The notes beneath the pieces are model-generated. The model was not told the origin of the DNA. It saw nothing but the letters and a program-made list of their open reading frames with translations, and did no database searches. A stretch of DNA of 64,000 nucleotides, from positions 1,922,001 through 1,986,000 of the forward strand of contig MJGA01000001.1 of NCBI GenBank assembly GCA_001910725.1. Reading direction: 5' to 3'. Shown here in pieces: positions 56,808-64,000 of this stretch. The translations under genes and the position numbers were made by a program. This DNA comes from Phanerodontia chrysosporium. Taxonomy: Eukaryota > Basidiomycota > Agaricomycetes > Polyporales > Phanerochaetaceae. Numbering within the stretch: the stretch's first letter is position 1; each line of letters begins with the position of its first letter.

Positions 56808-59800
56808 ATGTCTGTTGCTTCTACTCGTTTCAGCGCCGATGACCTGCTCGAGAAGCTATCCTTGGGCCAAAAAATCGCCCTTCTAACTGGATACGTGCGC
56901 ACTGCCCTCATTATGACTGTATGCCTAGTGACGAACCTTTCATACAGGGCCTATGGCATACAACGCCTATTCCAGACGTCGACATTCCTCCCATACGAAT
57001 GAGTGATGGTAGGCAGGGCGCATTCTCCGACTGTTAGCCCTAGGGTGACCATGATGGTGCTTTCGATCTTCTTAGGCCCGAATGGTGTCCGTGGAACCCG
57101 CTGTAAGCTGTGCTTATGTTGTGTCCATTCCGACTCAAGTCTAACATCCCTCTGCAGTCTTCAATGGTATCCCATCCAACTGTTTTCCGTGCGGCACTGG
57201 CCTGGGATCCACTTTCGATGTCGGACTCGCTGAAGAAATCGGCAAAGCACTTGGAGATGAGTGTCATGCCAAAGGTGAGCTACAACGATACTCCGATGTC
57301 ATTTGTTCTCGTTACACCAGGCGCCAGGGTGTCATATCCTGTTGGGACCCACCATCAATACTCATAGGTCACCTCTGGGTGGACGGGGCTTCGAATCATT
57401 TTCCGAGGACCCTCACCTCAATGGCCACATTGCTGCGGCATATGTTAAGGGATTGCAATCCAAAGGTGTCTCAGCGACGCTCAAACATTTCGTGGCCAAC
57501 GAGCAAGAATTCCAGAGGTTTGTCCGCGACATTACGTACTCTCCCAATATTGATATAACGAGCTCGGTTGCAGCCACTCCTCCAGCAGCGATGTCAGCGA
57601 GAGGGCCCTGCGAGAAATATACCTTAAACCTTTCCAGATCGCCGTGAAATACGCCAAACCATGGGCCGTGATGTCTGCGTGAGTTGTTTCGTAGTTCCTG
57701 CGTGACCAGGAAGATCCTAACCGTACCTGCGCGCAAGTTACAACCGCCTGAATGGCATACACTGCTCTGAGAATGAATGGTTGCTTAATGATGTCCTTAG
57801 AAAGGTGCGTAGCATGTCGCCTCCTGACTTGCATGTATTGACGCAGGGTGACAGGAATGGGGCTATGAAGGGATGGTAATGAGCGACTGGACTGGAACAT
57901 ACAGCACCACAGAGAGCATCAAGGCAGGCGTTGACCTGGAAATGCCGTGCGTAGTCTGTTGTTGAAGACGACCCGTCCTAACGCGCTGCCATAGCGGACC
58001 AACTGTCATGCGAGGCGGTGCGGTTTTCAGGGCCATCCAAGCCGAGAAGCTATTCCCTCATGATATCGACATTCGCGTCCGCAAGGCAGGTCTGGAGTCG
58101 CATTGCTTTACTCTATGCTCATCAATGCCCTCAGATCCTGAGGATGCTCCAGCATGCCCGCGATTCCGCAATACCGTTCAACGCACCTGAAGAAATCCTC
58201 GACACACCTGCTGTGCGCAGGCTTCTCCGGAAAGCCTCCGCCAGTGCTATTGTCCTTCTCAAGAACGAAAAGGGCATCCTCCCCATCGAACACAGTGTCC
58301 GCAAAATCGCCGTCATCGGGCCCAACGCGAGGCAGGCCGTAATCTCCGGCGGGGGCTCTGCCTCCCTGCGTCCCACGTATACCGTCTCGCCGCTTGAAGG
58401 CATTACTGCGGCCGCGCAGGAAATCGGGGCACAGGTTGAATATGCACTTGGAACGCTCTCAGTCAAGCGTCTGCCCGTCATGGATGCTTTCGTCTCGTAC
58501 GACGGCTCGCCGGGCGGGCTTCTCGAGTTCTGGAACGAGAGCCCCACGAGTGACTGGCTCTCTACTTCGCCCGACTTCTCAAACCCCACGCAGGACGTAG
58601 CGTGGAGTACTCGCACCGAATCGACTATGTGTTTCCTTGTCGATGGGGTTGTACGTATGGTTTGACTCCTTCATCGAAAGGATCACTAAGGACTGTTCCC
58701 TTAGGATGACAACAGCGTAAACGACGTCTGCTGGATAAGGGTACGCCTCAACTATTGCCCTAGCGTTGCGAGAAGACTGAACATGCGTAGTTCTCGACGA
58801 CTTTCACACCAGACGAGGACGGCGACTGGCAACTCGAGATGAGTCTCGGGGGCCGTGGCAACCTTTTCATCGACCAAAAGCTAGTTCTCGAGCTCAGCGT
58901 CGATCCGCCGCAGGGAGAGTCCTTCCTTGGTCTCGGAACCGTCGAAGTCCGTGCTGTGCTACCAGGGCTCAAAGCAGGGACGGAGTATGAGCTCGAGATT
59001 CGTATTAGCAATGAGGAGTTCGTCGCCCGCGGAGCGTCGCCTGGGATGCGTGGTGGATTCCAGCTTGGTGGTATCCATGTCGTGGATCCTGAACGTGCCC
59101 TGCGGCAGGCAGTCCACTTGGCGAAGACGTCGGACAGTGAGTAGATACGTCATGCCAGTCAAGTTGTGATAGTCAACGCACGGTGCTCAATACGGCCTTT
59201 AACAGTTGTCGTTCTGGTGGTGGGTTTGAACAACGAGTAAGTCGCTTATTGACCTTCCTTTGTTGATGTCGTAAGCGCTGACATACTCATCATAGTTGGG
59301 AAACCGAAGGAGCCGATAGGGCAACAATGAGGTACGCGCTGCTGACGGGATCTTTCAATGCGTTTCATTAACGCATCCTGCAGTCTACCTGGTCTTACTG
59401 ACCGTCTTGTGTCAGAAGTGCTAGATGCCAACTCGCAGACCGTGGTCATCAGTCAATCGGGAACGCCAGTCACTATGCCCTGGATTCACCGTGCGCATAC
59501 GGTTCTACAGGTGAGCGCAAGATCATTCGTGGTGTTGCTCCATGTTTACTAGGTTCTACTAGGCCTTCTACGGAGGCAATGAAGTAGGCAATGGCATGGC
59601 AGACGTTCTGTTTGGCAAAGTCAATCCTTCAGGAAAACTCTCGCTGACGTTCCCGTATGAAAATGCAGTCGACTTCTTGTTATGCCACTAATAGTTGATG
59701 ACGTAGGAAGCGCATAGAGGACAACCCTTCGTACACATCCTTTGGAAACACCGCTCAAGTTCACGGGCACGTTCTCTATAACGAAGTAAGCATGGATCGT

Positions 59801-60294
59801 GAGCACACGAACCTTATCCGCTCACGTGTTTTTAGGGAATCTACGTGGGATATCGAGGCTACGAGGTCAAGAAGCTCGAACCCCTCTTTCCTTTCGGCCA
59901 CGGGTTGTCGTACACCACCTTCGAATACTCTGATCTCGAGATCTCTGAGATCTCTGAGCACGGCAAGTTCTCCGTACAGTTCAAAGTCAAGAACTCGGGC
60001 AATGTCGAAGGCAGCGAAGTCGCTCAAGTCTACATTGCCGACCCGGAGGCGTCTCTGCCCCGGCCAGTCAAGGAACTGAAGGGTTTCGCCAAGACGGTCG
60101 CGCTACGCCCAGGTCAGAGCGAGAGATGTACTGTGCATCTCGACAAGTACGCGCTCAGCTTCTACGACGAACGGAGGGGTGCTTGGGTTGCGGAGGCCGG
60201 CAAGTTCGAGGTGCTTGTTGGTGCCTCGTCGGCAGATGTGAAGCTGTCAGGGCATGTCAAGCTTCGGAAGAGCTTCCACTGGACCGGGCTTTGA
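56808..60294 (+). CDS. GH3 beta-glucosidase, copy 2 (intact)
   Basis: Intracellular beta-glucosidase; start [20 protein letters not shown], no signal peptide. Split by many introns of about 50 nt. Recognisable exons: [12 protein letters not shown] (56950), [25 protein letters not shown] (57188), [14 protein letters not shown] (57385), [12 protein letters not shown] (57483), [15 protein letters not shown] with the nucleophile Asp (57855), [16 protein letters not shown] (58248), the PA14 insert (58470-59100, [11 protein letters not shown] ... [13 protein letters not shown]), [15 protein letters not shown] (59896), and the fibronectin-III-like end (RKSFHWTGL). PA14-containing GH3 enzymes act mainly on short glucosides. 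The paralogue at 20444 has the same exon plan and is inactivated, so this is probably the only working copy here. Confidence 0.92.
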
Positions 60295-60410
60295 GAGTGC
60301 GGCCTTGACCGTGAAATAGTTGCATCGTTTGAATGTACAATAGCACCTGCATTGAAATTTCGTGGGCCCGACTCCCGAGACTCCGAGCGGCGTGCAGATG
60401 GCGGAAAGAC

Positions 60411-60424
60411 CACGTGACGTCACG
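60411..60424. promoter_or_regulatory. CACGTGA/TGACGTCA composite box in the MET2 promoter
   Basis: CACGTGACGTCACG about 160 bp before the MET2 ATG. CACGTGA is the Cbf1/Met-gene box of yeasts (TCACGTG on the other strand), overlapped by a CRE-like TGACGTCA. Use as a sulfur-regulation site is inferred. Confidence 0.55.
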
Positions 60425-60580
60425 GTGTGGCCATTCTGTCGCCATCCTTGGTTCGCATTACTGAAGCACCGCACCGACGCCGACGATATCTTCCTTAGCC
60501 AGCATGGTTTATTCGATTCCTATCCCTTCTCTTACCCAGCAGACATCCTCTTGCACTCTCGCCGCGCCGTCTTCGCCAAC

Positions 60581-62320
60581 ATGAACACTGCGAAGCTCGC
60601 CCGACGCCATCTCAAAATACCTCGAAGCGCGATCACCCAGCAGGTCAGGGCACGTTCCACCCGTGCAGCCTCGACATGCTCCATCCCAAGTTACGCTGAG
60701 CCCTCGTTCCCCTGCGTGGATGCACACGCTGCACGAGAGTCGCGTATCCTAGCCTCCTCTTTCAAGGCAGCCTCCGCACCTATCAATGGGACATCGGCCT
60801 CTTCTTCGGGGCCTGAGCCTCCGTATGCTCGTCCAAGCCCGAGCTCGTACAAGACATTCCACTCCAAAGACCCCCTTCCTCTCGTCTATGCCCCTCCATT
60901 GCCGCAATTCGATATTGCATACGAGACATGGGGCACGCTTTCGCCGGCGAAGGACAACGTGATCCTCCTCCACACTGGGCTGTCGGCATCTTCTCATGCA
61001 GCATCAACAGAGCTGAACAAAGCTGAAGGCTGGTGGGAACGCTTCATCGGTCCCGGTCGTGCGTTGGACACGAACCAGTTTTTCATCATTTGCACGAATG
61101 TCCTCGGAGGATGCTACGGCACCACCGGTCCCTCGTCCATAGACCCTGCGACGGGAGACCACTACGCTACTCGCTTCCCCGTTATTTCGATCTTTGACAT
61201 GGTTCGGGCGCAGTTCCGCCTCCTCGACCATCTCGGCATAGACAAGCTGTACGCCAGCGTGGGGTCGTCCATGGGTGCCATGCAGAGTCTCGCTGCGGGA
61301 TGGCTGTACCCCGAGCGAGTCGGCAAGGTTGTCAGCATTAGCGGCACGGCTCGTAGTAGTCCGAGTGCTATAGCCATGCGATTTGCTCAGCGAAGCGGTA
61401 AGTCTGTATGGCTTCTCACCGCTCCAAAGCGTACTCACCACATTTGTAGTATTGATGGCGGACCCGAACTGGAACAAGGGGTTTTATTACGATGGACTCC
61501 CGCCACATACAGGGATGAAGCTTGCACGGCGTACGTGTTCTTCGTGTTTTCACTTGCTTGTATGCTAACGCCGTTCCAGAAATCGCTACGATCACGTATC
61601 GTTCCGGGCCTGAATGGGACCAGCGTTTTGGCCGCAAAGTTCGTGAGGCCCCGGACGCTCAGCAGAACCCTGAACACCCCAGGGTGCCGGCCCTATGTCC
61701 CGACTTCCTCATCGAAACATACTTGGACTACCAGGTCGGTGGATATTGCGCGGCGGCACACCACAATATTGCTCACACGTCCTACAGGGAGAGCAGTTCT
61801 GCTTGAAATACGACGCAAATTCTCTTATTTACATCTCCAAAGCCATGGATCTCTTTGATATGACTGCTCCAGCGCTCCAGTCGCTCAAGCTCACCCCACC
61901 GCCCCCACGATCATCTCCTCCTCCTCTCCCGCCTTCGTTGGCGGCGCACCTGCCATCGCCGCACCACGAGTACTACCACTCCCACTTGTCTCACTCGAAG
62001 TCACATCCTCCTCCGACGAACCCACCAGCACATCTTCCAGACCTTGCTGAAGGTCTCAAACCACTCGCAAACACGCCTACGCTCGTGCTCGGTGTACAAA
62101 GCGACATCCTGTTCCCTGTTGAGCAGCAGCGAGAAGTCGCAGACGCGTTGCGGATGGCCGGCAACCACATGGTCAGCTACTACGAGCTTGGTGGTGTCTG
62201 GGGACATGATACCTTCTTGTATGTCTATTCTTTGCTGCGTTATTGTGGTGCTTGCTCATCCTGTGATCTAGGTTGGATGTGCAAAACGTCGGAGGGGCGA
62301 TACGAGGTTTCCTCTCTTGA
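60581..62320 (+). CDS. MET2: Homoserine O-acetyltransferase
   Basis: Alpha/beta-hydrolase-fold enzyme transferring acetyl from acetyl-CoA to homoserine, entry step to methionine by direct sulfhydrylation. Exons 60581-61397, 61450-61530, 61580-61734, 61788-62218, 62272-62320. The N-terminus ([16 protein letters not shown]) looks like a possible mitochondrial leader. Core: [43 protein letters not shown], then the nucleophile elbow [10 protein letters not shown] (about 61262-61290). Near the end [11 protein letters not shown] and GHDTFL supply the Asp and His of the triad. Between the last two comes a Pro/Ser/His-rich low-complexity insert (about 61890-62035). The open frame continues upstream, but ATG 60581 is the first plausible start after the duplicated promoter. 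Confidence 0.92.
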
Positions 62321-63205
62321 TTGTAGCTTTAGCGAGTAAGTGTCAGCGTACACTGCCCTCGAATTCCCCTAATTTTGTGTAGCTAGACTGTATTTGTAGC
62401 GTTTGTATGCATATGCCCTCCCCGAAATGCCACAATATTCTCGTATGAAATTTCCAGTGCGCGCCTGTGGGGTAAACGGGGTGTCACGTGACGTATGGAC
62501 GTTCTCCCGCGTAAGTCGCGCTTTGTTTACAGGACTCCCTCCGTCGTTGCCATTGCCCCGGAGTACGACGTTCTTTACTCCCACCTACTCGCCTCCCAGG
62601 ACTACTCGAGACTGTCATTAAGTCGGTTAGCGTCGCAGGAACAGTTGGCTACGACGGGTGGTGAGTCACCATGCACCGCCCTTCTACGACAGTGAGCCGT
62701 TCTAAACGACCTTCTCAACGCCTCTCGCAAGCCCAGCCCCTTCTCTCGATCCTTCTTCAACCCTCTTTATTATTCTGAAACCTTGCGACCAACCTTGACA
62801 CCTCCACGACATGGGACATGCGACTTGTCGTCCTCTACCGCCTCATCTCTTTGTCAAGCTGTCCACGACCGCTCGATCACGTCTTCTCTGTGCACAGCAC
62901 GAGTAGCGCTGCCGTTGCATGGCGCTCAACCTGCCATACGGAGCCTGCCTGCCGCTGCTCACCGGCGCTTTCCCCCTTGGTGCGCCCGATCTGGAGACTG
63001 CGCGCGGCGCACGTCGTCGTCCTCCGCCGCCAGGTATACCAAAGAGAGCCATATTGCGCTGCTGTTCGTCGGCGGCACGCGGAGGATGCAGGCCCATGCA
63101 CCAACGAGCTCGAGTATATGTGCCCGCCGCGCCCGCCCGCCATGAAGCACAGCAAAGCTGAGTGCTCGCTGCCTGCCCCTCGTCTTCCCTTCGTTATCAC
63201 CCGCC
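62321..63205 (+). other. Intergenic region, no gene supported
   Basis: 885 bp between MET2 and the F-box gene. Contains GTCACGTGAC at about 62483-62492 and CT-rich stretches near 62700-62780 typical of fungal promoters. Overlapping short frames at 62780-63160 show no domain. Confidence 0.5.
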
Positions 63206-64000
63206 ATGCAACGTTTCCTGGAAGTGGAAGACATCCTGCGGATTGTGGCGTCTTTCCTCGATCCGGAGGATCTGCGCGCCCTCACATACGTGAGGCCTTT
63301 CCGAGAAGTAGCCCTCGACGAACTCCAGCGCGTTTGTGAGGACGTCGACAGGGTTTTCGGCCGCCTCTGCACCGACCGCACCATGCTCCCTGCCGGGCAC
63401 GAGATGTGCACTGTAAGTCTCACCTCTGTTGTCCTGCTTAATTGCCAACTGTGCTGCAGGGACGTCCACCGGCAGACGAGGAAGAGTTCAGAGCCGTTTG
63501 GGAAGACGTGCGAGCACAGGGCAGAAGAGTCAAAGCTGTCGTATTCCACGAAGGGACCCTCTCTGGTTGCGTCAACTGTCTGTACAACGCCGCAAGGGCG
63601 CTGTCAGAGCGCTCCGCGCAGCCTGTCTTTCCCAACGCCTTCGACGTGACCGCCACCATCCTCACCATGCGCGGCCTCAACGTCTTCTCCCGCCACGCCT
63701 GCATCCCCATGACGATCACGCGACTGGACATCGCCTTCTTTCGCGGCGAAGAGGGCGTCCGCAGCCTCGCGCGCGTCCTCCGCGGCTTCCCCGCCCTCGA
63801 GCGCCTCTCCGTGGAGACCACCTGCACCAACCTCACGCGCGTCCCGCTCGAGCACTACACGGGCCTCTCGGCGCAGCTGCGCGTCCTGCACATTGTCGAC
63901 AGCAACCCCCTCACATACGATGCGGCCGTGCTCGCGCGGTTCCTCGGTGGGCACGCGCGCCTCGTCCAGCTCTCCCTGAACCCCGCGCCCGAGCGCGTCG
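63206..64000 (+). CDS. F-box protein (C-terminus beyond right edge)
   Basis: Start MQRFLEVEDILRIVASFLDP at 63206. The first 40 residues fit an F-box (LEVEDILRIVASFLDPEDLRALTYV), which would bind Skp1 in an SCF ubiquitin ligase. Exon 1 is 63206-63412 and exon 2 starts at 63460 and runs off the window. The later part has leucine-rich-repeat-like segments (RSLARVLRGFPALERLSVE, LSAQLRVLHIVD, ARLVQLSLN), as in the large agaricomycete F-box families. Substrate unknown. Confidence 0.75.

Noticed and set aside
62783..63160. Overlapping frames before the F-box gene
   Set aside because: No domain, no splice-consistent extension, and composition typical of a CT-rich promoter.

Overview
The window is nuclear DNA of a filamentous basidiomycete, most likely an agaricomycete. 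The evidence is intron-rich genes with introns of about 47-65 nt, a small array of basidiomycete-type DUF6533 seven-helix membrane protein genes, and chromodomain Ty3/gypsy retrotransposons. No RNA genes were recognised. Gene order is MCM6 (-, cut by the left edge), DUF6533 genes (-), a protein tyrosine phosphatase (+), VAC14 (-), ureF (+), eIF3f (-), TOM7 (+), an RNF220-like RING E3 ligase (-), two tandem GH3 beta-glucosidase genes (+), homoserine O-acetyltransferase MET2 (+) and an F-box gene (+, cut by the right edge). VAC14/ureF and eIF3f/TOM7 are head-to-head pairs with very short shared promoters (60 and 109 bp).

The first beta-glucosidase copy (20444-55541) is destroyed by two independent LTR-retrotransposon insertions, one of which carries two more nested in it. 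Family A: A1 (22559-46062, +) and A2 (36593-44288, -, inside A1). Family B: B1 (28159-36249, -, inside A1) and B2 (46773-54872, +). All four have 5-bp target-site duplications and full LTRs. The B2 LTRs are identical and the A1 LTRs differ by one base, so the insertions are recent. The intact second copy (56808-60294) gives the reference structure. The tandem duplication also copied part of the MET2 promoter.

The most interesting content is in the retrotransposons. Both families encode an unknown ORF0 of about 240 codons upstream of gag, and ORF0 has no start codon in the DNA. In both families its ATG appears only if an intron is removed, joining ...A| to |TG. From the predicted transcription start to the gag ATG there is no ATG in any forward frame over 1498 nt (A1), 1300 nt (B2) and 1290 nt (B1). 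The implied logic is that unspliced RNA is scanned to Gag and continues to Pol by -1 frameshifting, while spliced RNA gains a new first AUG and makes ORF0. In family B the intron also removes the primer-binding site. Both families show Tf1/sushi-type self-priming: the RNA 5' end is complementary to a PBS lying 2 nt after the LTR. Family B Pol ends with a dUTPase domain placed after the chromodomain.

Several apparent frameshifts (VAC14 exon 5, one DUF6533 gene, B1 pol, A2 pol, and an A1 segment wedged between two nested insertions) may be real or may be consensus errors. Many sit in homopolymers, so raw reads should be checked first.
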